Source of the DNA: Chitinophagaceae bacterium
GTDB taxonomy: Bacteria > Bacteroidota > Bacteroidia > Chitinophagales > Chitinophagaceae
DNA: 56,109 nucleotides
Reading direction: 5' to 3'
NCBI GenBank assembly: GCA_024643645.1
Contig: JAHEMN010000004.1
Location: forward strand, 1 to 56,109
Positions within the stretch are counted from its first letter, which is position 1. Each line of letters opens with the position of its first letter. Below are positions 36,597 through 45,577 of the stretch, piece by piece. The translations under genes were made by a program, and so were the position numbers. The notes beneath the pieces were generated by a model. The model had not been told where the DNA came from, did no database searches, and was given only the letters and a program-made list of their open reading frames with translations.

Positions 36597-37184
36597 ATGA
36601 ACAAGAGAAATGGAATTTTTGCTATAATGATGATATTATTTTTTACAAGCTGTAAAAAAGATAATATTGATTCAAGTCCGGTAACTGTTAATACAAAAGA
36701 TTTTTTGGTAAATGGCGACCCTTCCGGAGGTAACTATAATTTTTTCAGTTTTGAAACTGCTACAGAAATTACTCCTGCTGATTCAGCTACAAATAAATGG
36801 GATTTTGCAATGCGTTTTGAAACTTTCATTGTTAACAGCAATGCAAGTGGGCCCGGTAATGCAGGTGTACAAATAGTTAACCAGGCGTTTGATGCAGTTA
36901 CATCTGCACCTGCAACAGGTTACAGATATGATACCACTGTTTCACAAAAAGCAATAAAAGGTGCAGATTGGTATAATTATAATCCAACAACACGCAGCTT
37001 TTCACCAATTGCCGGAAAAACATTTATTTTCCGCACAGCGACTGGTAAATATGCAAAACTGGAAGTTTTAAGTGCAGATCCAACAGATGATGCGGGTAAT
37101 CTGGTAGTACCTCCAACAAGGCCAACGAAAATTAAGTATAAAATCAGAGTAGCATTTCAGGGAAATGGCAGCGCCACTTTTTGA
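36597..37184 (+). CDS. hmuY: HmuY-family lipoprotein
   Basis: The 195-residue protein has a lipobox (LFFTSCKKDN) and the HmuY fold signature: YNFFSFETATEITPADS, NKWDFAMRFETFIVNS, and GYRYDT. HmuY of Porphyromonas gingivalis scavenges heme with two histidines and passes it to HmuR. This protein contains no histidine at all, so ligation must use other residues (one methionine lies in DFAMRF) or the cargo differs. It is co-transcribed with the HmuR-like receptor and ends at a terminator. Confidence 0.82.
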   Translation: MNKRNGIFAIMMILFFTSCKKDNIDSSPVTVNTKDFLVNGDPSGGNYNFFSFETATEITPADSATNKWDFAMRFETFIVNSNASGPGNAGVQIVNQAFDAVTSAPATGYRYDTTVSQKAIKGADWYNYNPTTRSFSPIAGKTFIFRTATGKYAKLEVLSADPTDDAGNLVVPPTRPTKIKYKIRVAFQGNGSATF

Positions 37185-37207
37185 TATTTATTCAAATTAA
37201 TCTCAAG

Positions 37208-37237
37208 AAACCACATTCTTCTGGATGTGGTTTTTTT
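37208..37237 (+). terminator. Terminator of the hmuR-hmuY operon
   Basis: Perfect 9-bp stem AAACCACAT / ATGTGGTTT with an 8-nt loop and a T-run. It lies 23 bp after the stop codon. Confidence 0.8.
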
Positions 37238-37254
37238 ACAGACTTTACTTTTCT

Positions 37255-37262
37255 TAACTTTG
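37255..37262 (+). promoter_or_regulatory. -7 box of ileS
   Basis: TAACTTTG matches TAnnTTTG and ends 12 bp before the ileS ATG. Confidence 0.5.
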
Positions 37263-37274
37263 CACCCATTTTGA

Positions 37275-40200
37275 ATGGCTATGAGTGCTAAATACAGAGA
37301 ATTTACTGGGCTGAATTTACCTGCTTTTGAGCAGGAAACTTTAGCTAAATGGGCTGAAAGTCAGGCTTTTGAGAAAAGTGTGTCACTTCGTGATGGGGCT
37401 ACCCCTTTTGTATTTTATGAAGGCCCTCCCAGTGCAAATGGTATGCCCGGCATTCACCATGTGATCTCCAGAACTTTGAAAGATCTGGTATGCCGTTACA
37501 AAACCATGAAAGGTTTCCAGGTAAAACGCAAAGGTGGCTGGGATACACATGGCTTACCCATAGAACTTGGAGTTGAAAAAGAATTAGGAATTACCAAAGA
37601 AGATATTGGTAAAAAAATATCTGTTGAAGAATATAATCAAAAATGCCGTGAAGCGGTATTAAGGTATAAGGACAAGTGGGATGAGATCACCACCAAAATG
37701 GGGTATTGGGTTGACTTGAAAGATCCTTATATCACATTTAAGAATGAATATATAGAAACACTCTGGTGGATACTGAGTGAATTATATAAGAAAGGGTTGC
37801 TGTATGAAAGCGTAAGTATTCAACCCTATTCCCCAGCTGCCGGCACTGGTTTAAGCTCTCATGAGTTGAATCAACCAGGAACCTATAAAGATGTAAAAGA
37901 TACCAGTGCGGTAGCAATGTTTAAAGCTATCAATAATGAGAAATCTAAATTCTTATTTGATGCAGCTAAAGATGAAGAAGTTTTCTTTCTTGCATGGACA
38001 ACAACACCCTGGACCTTACCCAGTAACCTTGGATTAACAGTTGGAGGAAATATTGACTATGCTTTAGTAAGGACGATCAATCCTTATTTGCATAATCCAA
38101 TCAATATTATTTTAGCAAAAGCACTGATCGGAAAATATTTCAAAGCCGAAAATGAAGATCAGGATTTTGCTGAGTATAAAAATGACGGTAAGAACATCCC
38201 CTATAAAATACTTGCAGAATTCAAAGGAAAAGAAATTGAAGGTTGTGAATACGAGCAATTGCTTCCTTACGAAGCCAATTCTTTAGTAGCCATCAAAGAG
38301 ATCACCTCTGATGCTAAACCATTCCAGGTAATGGTAGATTCATTTGTAACAATTGAAGATGGTACCGGTATCGTTCATACTGCTCCTGCATTTGGTGCTG
38401 ATGACTTTAAGGTGGGTAAAAAATATAATATCGGAATCCTTACAATGGTGGACAGGCAAGGTAAGTTTGTAGATGGCCTGGGAGAATTCAGCAACCGCTA
38501 TGTCAAGAATTATAAAGATGCTCCGGATTATGAAGATGTAAATGTTGACATCGCAGTGAAATTGAAAAAAGAAAACAGGGCATTTAAGGTAGAAAAATAC
38601 GAACACAATTATCCGCATTGCTGGAGAACAGATAAACCAATACTTTATTACCCTTTAGATGCATGGTTCATTAAAACCACTGCAGTTAAAGAAAGAATGG
38701 TGGAATTGAATAAGACCATTAACTGGAAGCCAAAATCAACCGGTGAAGGAAGATTTGGTAACTGGCTGGAAAATATGGTGGACTGGAACCTCAGCCGTTC
38801 AAGATTTTGGGGTACTCCATTACCGATCTGGAAAACTGAAGAGGGTGACGAAGAGATTTGCATTGGATCTATTGCAGAATTAAATACAGCTATCCGTAAA
38901 GCAAATGAAGTGTTGGGTGGCGATGTCAATAAAAATTACCTGCATGAAGGTATTCTTGATCTGCATAAACCTTATGTAGATGACATTATACTAGTCAGCA
39001 AATCAGGTAAACCAATGAAAAGGGTTCCTGATCTGATTGATGTATGGTTTGACAGTGGTGCCATGCCTTATGCTCAATGGCATTTCCCGTTTGAGAATAA
39101 AGAAACATTTGAAAAAAGTTTTCCTGCAGATTATATCGCAGAAGGTGTGGATCAAACAAGAGGTTGGTTCTATACTTTGCATGCTATTGCTGTAATGTTG
39201 TTCGATAGTGTAGCTTACAAGACATGTGTTTCAAATGGCTTAGTGCTGGATAAGAACGGCAATAAAATGAGTAAGCGTTTAGGCAATGTGGTAGATCCGT
39301 TCGATACAATTCAAACCTTTGGAGCTGATGCAACAAGATGGTACCTGGTTACTAATGCATCGCCCTGGGATAATATGAAATTTGACCTGGACGGAATCAA
39401 AGAAGTACAACGAAAATTCTTTGGTACACTTTATAATACCTATCAATTCTTTGCACTGTATTCCAATGTGGATGGATTTGCTTTCAAAGAAAAATATATT
39501 CCTTTAGCGGAACGTCCTGAAATAGACCGCTGGATCCTTTCTTCATTAAATACAGTAATAAAGAAAGCCAATGTGTATATGGATGATTTTGAACCTACAC
39601 AAGCCGGCCGTGTAATTGAAGATTTTGTTGATGAACATCTCAGCAACTGGTATGTACGACTATGCCGTCGCCGGTTCTGGAAGGGAGAATATGAGCAGGA
39701 TAAAATCTGTGCTTATCAGACTTTATATGAAAGTCTGGAAACAATAACCAGATTAATTGCACCTATATCACCCTTCTTTAGCGATACTGTATTCCAGAAT
39801 CTGAATGCTGTTACGAATCGTTTCAAGGCAACTTCTGTACACCATGTAGATTACCCGGTTGCAGATGAGTCTGTAATAGATGTATTGCTGGAAGAAAGAA
39901 TGCAATTAGCACAAGACGCTTCTTCATTAATATTATCTCTTCGTAAAAAAGTAAATATCAAGGTTCGTCAACCTTTACAGAAGGTGCTTATACCGGTTAT
40001 GAGTACTTCAATGAAAGCCCAGTTACAAAAAGTAGAAGACCTTATAAAAGCGGAAGTGAATGTGAAAGAAATTGAGTACCTGAACCCGGACAATACTTTT
40101 ATCAGTAAAAAAATTAAACCCAACTTCGTTGCATTGGGTAAAAAACTGGGGCCAAAGATGAAGCTGGTTACAGCAGCTTTAACAAAATTCGCACAAGAAG

Positions 40201-40628
40201 ATATTGCTCAATTTGAAAAGGATGGTGAATTTAATTTGTCAATTGATGGCGAACCAGTAATATTACAACTTTCAGAAGTTGATATTAGCAGTGAAGATAT
40301 TCCCGGGTGGACGGTAGCTAATAAAGGCAATTTAACGGTTGCTTTAGATATTACGATCACTCCGGAACTGGAAGCTGAAGGTAATGCCAGAGAATTTGTT
40401 AACAGAATACAAAAAATCAGAAAAGACAGTGGTTTTGAGTTAACAGACAGGGTAAAAGTAGAGCTATCTGAAGCTGATGGATTAAAAGAATCATTGACAA
40501 AGTATAAAGACTATATTTGCGCCGAAATTCTGGCTGATGAGCTGGAATTTTCCAACTCATTAAACCAAGGAATTAGTATCGATATTAACGAAGTTTCTCT
40601 AAATGTGATTGTTTCAAAAAAAGGGTAA
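37275..40628 (+). CDS. ileS: Isoleucyl-tRNA synthetase
   Basis: The 1117-residue class I synthetase charges tRNA-Ile. GPPSANGMPGIHHVISR near residue 50 holds the HIGH-type motif (GIHH), and KMSKRLGN near residue 663 is the KMSKS loop. Editing domain segments (WTTTPWTLPSNLGL) and the WFDSGAMPYAQW motif are present. Length and the C-terminal extension fit the long, eukaryote-like IleRS type. A second ATG at 37281 is possible. The H1-like gene starts 3 bp after the stop. Confidence 0.97.
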   Translation: MAMSAKYREFTGLNLPAFEQETLAKWAESQAFEKSVSLRDGATPFVFYEGPPSANGMPGIHHVISRTLKDLVCRYKTMKGFQVKRKGGWDTHGLPIELGVEKELGITKEDIGKKISVEEYNQKCREAVLRYKDKWDEITTKMGYWVDLKDPYITFKNEYIETLWWILSELYKKGLLYESVSIQPYSPAAGTGLSSHELNQPGTYKDVKDTSAVAMFKAINNEKSKFLFDAAKDEEVFFLAWTTTPWTLPSNLGLTVGGNIDYALVRTINPYLHNPINIILAKALIGKYFKAENEDQDFAEYKNDGKNIPYKILAEFKGKEIEGCEYEQLLPYEANSLVAIKEITSDAKPFQVMVDSFVTIEDGTGIVHTAPAFGADDFKVGKKYNIGILTMVDRQGKFVDGLGEFSNRYVKNYKDAPDYEDVNVDIAVKLKKENRAFKVEKYEHNYPHCWRTDKPILYYPLDAWFIKTTAVKERMVELNKTINWKPKSTGEGRFGNWLENMVDWNLSRSRFWGTPLPIWKTEEGDEEICIGSIAELNTAIRKANEVLGGDVNKNYLHEGILDLHKPYVDDIILVSKSGKPMKRVPDLIDVWFDSGAMPYAQWHFPFENKETFEKSFPADYIAEGVDQTRGWFYTLHAIAVMLFDSVAYKTCVSNGLVLDKNGNKMSKRLGNVVDPFDTIQTFGADATRWYLVTNASPWDNMKFDLDGIKEVQRKFFGTLYNTYQFFALYSNVDGFAFKEKYIPLAERPEIDRWILSSLNTVIKKANVYMDDFEPTQAGRVIEDFVDEHLSNWYVRLCRRRFWKGEYEQDKICAYQTLYESLETITRLIAPISPFFSDTVFQNLNAVTNRFKATSVHHVDYPVADESVIDVLLEERMQLAQDASSLILSLRKKVNIKVRQPLQKVLIPVMSTSMKAQLQKVEDLIKAEVNVKEIEYLNPDNTFISKKIKPNFVALGKKLGPKMKLVTAALTKFAQEDIAQFEKDGEFNLSIDGEPVILQLSEVDISSEDIPGWTVANKGNLTVALDITITPELEAEGNAREFVNRIQKIRKDSGFELTDRVKVELSEADGLKESLTKYKDYICAEILADELEFSNSLNQGISIDINEVSLNVIVSKKG

Positions 40629-40631
40629 TTT

Positions 40632-41489
40632 ATGGCTACAAAAAATAAAAAGGCAGCGAAAAAAGCCGCCAAAACTAGTCCTAAAGCTGCTGCAAAAAAA
40701 CCGGCAGCAAAGAAAACTGTGAAAAAATCTGCACCCAAAAAAGCGGCAAAACCAGCTCCTAAAAAAGCGGCAAAACCCGTAGCAAAAAAACCGGCTCCTA
40801 AAAAAGCCGCTAAGCCAGTAGCAAAAGCTAAGGTTAAGCCTGTTGCAAAAAAAGCAGCCAAACCTGTAGCCAAACCAGCAGCAAAACCTGTGGTAAAAAC
40901 AGAAGCTCCGGCACCAAAAACTGCATCAAAGAAATCCGGAAAGGTTGATCCTAAATCATTAGTATCAATAAAACAAAAAGTAAAACCTGTGATAAAGAAA
41001 GAACCGCCTAAAGCAACAAAAGTAGTAATCCCAAAAACGACCACTAAGAGTTCAGTAAAATATGAGCCTGATTTTACAAAATCAGTATTAGACCAGAAAA
41101 TTCCACTGTATACCGGACCTTCTATGCGTTATTCAGATAATGACCTTGTCGAATTCAGAGAGATCATTACCAGGAAGCTGGATGCAGCTAAAAAAGAACT
41201 TACTTATCTGCAAGGATTAATTACCCGCAAAGATGAGGGTGGCGATATGGATGAGGCTCGTTATATGACGATGGAAGATGGCAGTGTAAGTATGGAAAGA
41301 GAGCAATTGAGCCAAATGGCAAGCCGTCAGATCACTTTTATTGATCATCTTGAAAAAGCGATGATGCGTATTGAAAACAAAACATATGGCATTTGTCGTG
41401 TTACTGGTCAGTTGATCGATAAAGCAAGATTAAGAGCAGTACCTCATGCTACACTTAGCATCGAAGCAAAGCAAACAATGAATAAATAG
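40632..41489 (+). CDS. Histone H1-like tail fused to a DksA/TraR-like domain
   Basis: The 285-residue protein has a Lys/Ala/Pro-rich tail of about 110 residues with repeated KKAAKPVAK and PAPKKAAKP units, like bacterial histone H1 homologues. A DksA-like part follows from about residue 155: coiled coil (VEFREIITRKLDAAKKELTY, MEREQLSQMASRQITFIDHL) and a degenerate zinc-finger region YGICRVTGQLIDKARL. Only one of the four zinc cysteines remains. It probably binds DNA or RNA polymerase. Three bases separate it from ileS, so they are likely co-transcribed. Confidence 0.85.
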   Translation: MATKNKKAAKKAAKTSPKAAAKKPAAKKTVKKSAPKKAAKPAPKKAAKPVAKKPAPKKAAKPVAKAKVKPVAKKAAKPVAKPAAKPVVKTEAPAPKTASKKSGKVDPKSLVSIKQKVKPVIKKEPPKATKVVIPKTTTKSSVKYEPDFTKSVLDQKIPLYTGPSMRYSDNDLVEFREIITRKLDAAKKELTYLQGLITRKDEGGDMDEARYMTMEDGSVSMEREQLSQMASRQITFIDHLEKAMMRIENKTYGICRVTGQLIDKARLRAVPHATLSIEAKQTMNK

Positions 41490-41505
41490 AAAAATTCATT
41501 ATATC

Positions 41506-41542
41506 AAAAACCCCGTTTAACTTATTAGTAAACGGGGTTTTT
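41506..41542 (+). terminator. Bidirectional terminator between the H1-like gene and ald
   Basis: A perfect 14-bp stem, AAAAACCCCGTTTA / TAAACGGGGTTTTT, around a 9-nt loop. With A-run and T-run ends it serves both convergent genes. Confidence 0.9.
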
Positions 41543-41564
41543 ACTTTTTAAAATGATTTATATT

Positions 41565-42779
41565 CTAACGTTGACTTGCAATCAATAAATTCAGATCTGT
41601 ATATTTCAGATCGAACCGCTGGCTGAGATAAAAATTTGTAAGAGATCCTTTAAAAAGGTAGATGCCATTTCTTAAATGGATCTGATGCCATAACAAATTC
41701 TCAAATCCTCCCTCTTCACCTGCTTCCAGCAATAATGGCATTAATACATTACTAATGGCTTGAGACGCCGTACGGGAAAATCCAGAAGGAATATTAGGAA
41801 CACAATAATGAATCACACCATACTTCATAAAGATCGGATGCTCATGAGAAGTGATCTCTGACGTTTCAAAACATCCGCCTCTGTCTATACTTACATCTAT
41901 CACAACAGAACCAGGCCGCATATTGCTGACCATTTCCTCAGTCACTACCATTGGGGTTCTTCCTGTTTGTGAACTCAATGCACCTACCGCCACTTCACAT
42001 GTTTTTAATTGTTTTGAAAGCATCCGTGGTTCGATAACAGATGTCCATAAACGTTGTCCAATATTATTCTGTAATCGCTTTAATCGATAAACACTATTGT
42101 CAAATACTTTTACTGAAGCCCCTAGTGCTAGTGCTGCCCTTGCGGCATACTCTCCCACTATCCCTGCTCCGATTATTATCACTTTTGTAGGTGCTATACC
42201 CGAAATACCACCCAATAAAACCCCCTTTCCATGATTGGCAGATCCAAGATATTGAGCTGCAATCAACATAACTGCACTTCCAGCAATTTCACTCATGCTA
42301 CGAACAATCGGATAAGAATCACTATCATCCTTCAGGTTTTCAAAGGAAATCGCAGTAACCCGTTTCTGCATCATCGTTGAAAGAATTTCAGCTTTCATTA
42401 CAGAAAGATGAATGGGAGAAATTACGATCTGGTTTAATTGTAACAGTGGCAGATCTTCATCTATTATAGGAGCACTTTTAACCAGAATCGGAGCTTTAAA
42501 AACTGTTTCCCGATCATAAACGATCTTGGCACCTGCCTCACTATAATCTTTATCTCTGAAATGGGAAGCCTCACCTGCATTATGTTCAATTACTACCTGG
42601 TGTCCGTTGCTGATTAAGACACTGACAGCATCCGGCGTTAAGGCAATTCTATTTTCCTGGAAAGCAATTTCTTTGGGTATGCCAATCATCATTCCTTGTA
42701 CTTTTGGCTTTATATCCAGTGTTTCTTCCAGTGTTTCGTAACTAAATGAAGTACTTATTTTAGGCTTTTGTTGGCTCAT
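41565..42779 (-). CDS. ald: Alanine dehydrogenase (AlaDH/PNT family)
   Basis: The 404-residue protein has the AlaDH/PNT N-terminal motif GIPKEIAFQENRIALTPDAV near residue 32. The NAD-binding region VIIIGAGIVGEYAARAALALG lies near 205 and the IDVSIDRGGCFETSE segment near 300. The enzyme oxidatively deaminates L-alanine to pyruvate or runs in reverse. The chain has about 30 extra N-terminal residues compared with classic Ald. A transhydrogenase alpha subunit is less likely, as no beta subunit is nearby. Confidence 0.88.
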   Translation of the reverse strand: MSQQKPKISTSFSYETLEETLDIKPKVQGMMIGIPKEIAFQENRIALTPDAVSVLISNGHQVVIEHNAGEASHFRDKDYSEAGAKIVYDRETVFKAPILVKSAPIIDEDLPLLQLNQIVISPIHLSVMKAEILSTMMQKRVTAISFENLKDDSDSYPIVRSMSEIAGSAVMLIAAQYLGSANHGKGVLLGGISGIAPTKVIIIGAGIVGEYAARAALALGASVKVFDNSVYRLKRLQNNIGQRLWTSVIEPRMLSKQLKTCEVAVGALSSQTGRTPMVVTEEMVSNMRPGSVVIDVSIDRGGCFETSEITSHEHPIFMKYGVIHYCVPNIPSGFSRTASQAISNVLMPLLLEAGEEGGFENLLWHQIHLRNGIYLFKGSLTNFYLSQRFDLKYTDLNLLIASQR

Positions 42780-42845
42780 TTTTCTTGATGATGGTTTCTG
42801 AAAGCAATTTATATACTCTCAATTATAATCGCTATTCAAATGTAC

Positions 42846-43274
42846 TCAAATAATGGCGACTTTTAATCGCCTTGTCGTATCATTTACCAGCTCCAGATAA
42901 GCATGAATTGTATCATCAGGAAACAAGCCGGGAGCCTTTTCAGGCCACTCTACCAAACAAATAAAACCACTATGGAGACAATCTTCCACACCAGCCTTGA
43001 GTGCTTCCTCTTCATCTTTAAGTCTATAAAGATCAATGTGAAATAATATTCGCATTGTTCCATCACAATCATATTGATATTCATTAATAATCGGGAAAGT
43101 CGGACTACCTACTACATCAATTACTCCCTTTACTTCACATAATGCCTGTATAAATGTGGTTTTGCCGGCACCCATAGCCCCATGAAAAGCAAATACTTTT
43201 TTATTACCGGCATTTTTCCAAAATTCAGCCGCTATTGCTTTTATCTCATTTAATGTAAATATCCATTCCATCAT
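42846..43274 (-). CDS. tsaE: tRNA threonylcarbamoyladenosine biosynthesis ATPase TsaE
   Basis: The 142-residue P-loop protein has Walker A GAMGAGKTTFIQAL near residue 32, VGSPTFPIINEY near 54 and HIDLYRLKDEEEA near 75, the family hallmarks. TsaE works with TsaB, TsaC and TsaD in making t6A37 in ANN-decoding tRNAs. It precedes ald on the minus strand and is divergent from the P-type ATPase gene. Confidence 0.93.
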   Translation of the reverse strand: MMEWIFTLNEIKAIAAEFWKNAGNKKVFAFHGAMGAGKTTFIQALCEVKGVIDVVGSPTFPIINEYQYDCDGTMRILFHIDLYRLKDEEEALKAGVEDCLHSGFICLVEWPEKAPGLFPDDTIHAYLELVNDTTRRLKVAII

Positions 43275-43349
43275 TCAAAATTACATTGTTATAGCAACCA
43301 TGTTGTAAACATTTTCCGTTTGTTAAAAACAGTACTCGTTTTCTTGAGA

Positions 43350-43357
43350 TAAATTTG
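43350..43357 (+). promoter_or_regulatory. -7 box of the P-type ATPase gene
   Basis: TAAATTTG matches TAnnTTTG but lies only 4 bp before the ATG, which would give a leaderless transcript. Confidence 0.35.
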
Positions 43358-43361
43358 TAGT

Positions 43362-45491
43362 ATGGAAAAAGTTCAATGGAAAGTTGAAGGGATGGATTGT
43401 ACAACCTGTGCATTAAATATTCATAAATACCTTGAAAAAAAAGGGATGAAGAATGTGAAGGTGAACTTTGCAACGGGTGATGTTATTTTCGATGCTTCAG
43501 AAGGATTTGAAAAAGAAAAAATAAGCTCTGGAATAAATGGCCTTGGATATGTTGTTTTAAATGATGAATTAACAGATACCAACAATACTAAATCATCAAT
43601 TTTTAAAAATTTCCTTTCAACTCATTTACGGCGTTTCTGGTTTTGTTTACCATTTACTTTTTTATTGATACTTCCTATGATACCGGGAGTTCATTTACAT
43701 TGGTTAATGAATCATTGGGTTCAATTAGGTCTAACCATTCCCGTTTATATAGTTGGAATGAATTTCTATGGAAGAAGTGCCTGGAAAAGTATTCGAAATG
43801 GCATGCCCAATATGAATGTGTTGATTGCCATTGGCTCAACTGCTGCATTTATATATAGCTTATACGGCTCCCTAACCGGGCAAGCTGAGCAGTATATGTT
43901 TTATGAAACAGCGGCAGCTATCATTACCTTGGTCTTTCTGGGTAATTACCTGGAGGATGCTTCTGTTGCATCTACCCAAAGAGAATTGAATAAAATGGCA
44001 AAATCACAAAAAGTGATGGCCAATATGATCGCATTTGATGACGAACATAAAGAACAGATATTCCCGATTGAAAATTCTCAATTAAGAGTAGGTGACCTGA
44101 TACTTATAAAAAGTGGCGAACAGGTTCCTATAGATTGTAAGATACTGTGGGGTGATGTACATGTAAATGAAGCAATAATAACCGGAGAAAGTGCCCCTGT
44201 TCATAAATCAAAAAAAGACAAATTAATAGGTGGCAGTGTCATAAGTGATGGATCTGTAAAAGCCCAGGTTACGGCTGTTGGAAATGATACAGTACTATCC
44301 GGAATAATCAATATGGTGAAACAGGCACAGGGTGAAAAGCCACCGATTCAACATCTTGCAGATAAAATTAGTGCTGTATTCATACCGGTTGTTTTGGTAA
44401 TTGCCGCTTTAACATTAACTATCAGTTGGTTGGTATTGAAAGATTTTACTCCGGCATTAATGCGAAGCATCGCAGTACTGGTGATTGCCTGCCCTTGTGC
44501 AATGGGTTTAGCAACTCCTGCAGCTATAGCAGTAGGATTAGGTCGTGCAGCAAAGAATGGTATTCTGTTCAGAAATGCAACCAGTCTTGAAACTTTTAAA
44601 GATATCAGACAAGTTGTTTTTGATAAAACCGGCACATTGACAACCGGTAATTTTATTATTTCAGATTTCGGCTTTTCAGCAGGGGATGAAGTTGAGTTTA
44701 AAAAAATCGTTTATAGTCTTGAAAAATATTCCAATCACCCGATAGCAAAATCCATTACGGAAAAATGGAAGTCAAAAGATGAAATTCGCTGGGATAAAAT
44801 AGAAGAAGTAAAAGGTTTAGGGATGAAGGCAATAGATAAGGAAAACAATACCTGGTGGGCCGGATCTATGAAAACTATAAATAAACAAACTGTGGTTGAT
44901 GAGCATAATATATACATTACAAAAAATGATGAGTTGATCGGCTGGATCGATCTGCATGATGAAATTAGACCAGAAGCAAAAGCAGTGATCAATTATTTAC
45001 ACAGTAAAAACATAATTACAATATTATTAAGCGGTGATCGAATTGATAAATGCAATCAGATAGCAGCTGAGCTAGGAATTGATACTGTAATTGCAGAACA
45101 AACCCCTGAAGAAAAACTTGCAAAAGTTGCAGCATTAAATAAAATGATGCCAACAGCAATGGTTGGAGACGGGATCAATGATGCCCCTGCCCTTGCAAAA
45201 GCCACTGTAGGAGTATCTATGAATGATGCTTCTCAAATTGCTTTAGAATCGGCCCAGGTGGTATTAATGAACCATGGATTAAAAAACTTACCAACTGCAT
45301 TGGGGTTGGGTAAACATACATATATCACCATAAAGCAAAATCTTTTCTGGGCTTTTGCATATAATATTGTTGCAATTCCTGTGGCTGCATTTGGTTTTCT
45401 TACTCCGGCTTTCGGTGCCCTGGTAATGGCATTTAGCGATGTTGTACTGGCAATCAATTCGGTAAGATTATTTATAAAAAAAGTAGTCTAA
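43362..45491 (+). CDS. Copper-type heavy-metal P1B-ATPase
   Basis: The 709-residue transporter has one N-terminal heavy-metal domain with Cys13 and Cys16 (GMDCTTCALN). It has eight predicted membrane segments and the CPC metal-translocation motif at 377-379 (IACPCAMGLATPAA). The phosphorylated Asp421 lies in DKTGTLT, with YSNHPIAKS and GDGINDAPALA later. CPC with a CXXC metal domain points to Cu(I)/Ag(I) export (CopA-type). No chaperone or regulator gene is adjacent. Confidence 0.92.
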   Translation: MEKVQWKVEGMDCTTCALNIHKYLEKKGMKNVKVNFATGDVIFDASEGFEKEKISSGINGLGYVVLNDELTDTNNTKSSIFKNFLSTHLRRFWFCLPFTFLLILPMIPGVHLHWLMNHWVQLGLTIPVYIVGMNFYGRSAWKSIRNGMPNMNVLIAIGSTAAFIYSLYGSLTGQAEQYMFYETAAAIITLVFLGNYLEDASVASTQRELNKMAKSQKVMANMIAFDDEHKEQIFPIENSQLRVGDLILIKSGEQVPIDCKILWGDVHVNEAIITGESAPVHKSKKDKLIGGSVISDGSVKAQVTAVGNDTVLSGIINMVKQAQGEKPPIQHLADKISAVFIPVVLVIAALTLTISWLVLKDFTPALMRSIAVLVIACPCAMGLATPAAIAVGLGRAAKNGILFRNATSLETFKDIRQVVFDKTGTLTTGNFIISDFGFSAGDEVEFKKIVYSLEKYSNHPIAKSITEKWKSKDEIRWDKIEEVKGLGMKAIDKENNTWWAGSMKTINKQTVVDEHNIYITKNDELIGWIDLHDEIRPEAKAVINYLHSKNIITILLSGDRIDKCNQIAAELGIDTVIAEQTPEEKLAKVAALNKMMPTAMVGDGINDAPALAKATVGVSMNDASQIALESAQVVLMNHGLKNLPTALGLGKHTYITIKQNLFWAFAYNIVAIPVAAFGFLTPAFGALVMAFSDVVLAINSVRLFIKKVV

Positions 45492-45577
45492 CCAGTCACT
45501 ACTTAGCAGGATATTTAACTCCTGAGTTTTAAAAGCATCTAATCTTTACTAACTTCAATTGAAAATGTTTTGCTTCA

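Noticed and set aside
40511-41044. 177-codon minus-strand frame rich in Ala, Gly and Phe
   Set aside because: It is the reverse of the Lys/Ala/Pro codon repeats of the H1-like gene and has no family motif.
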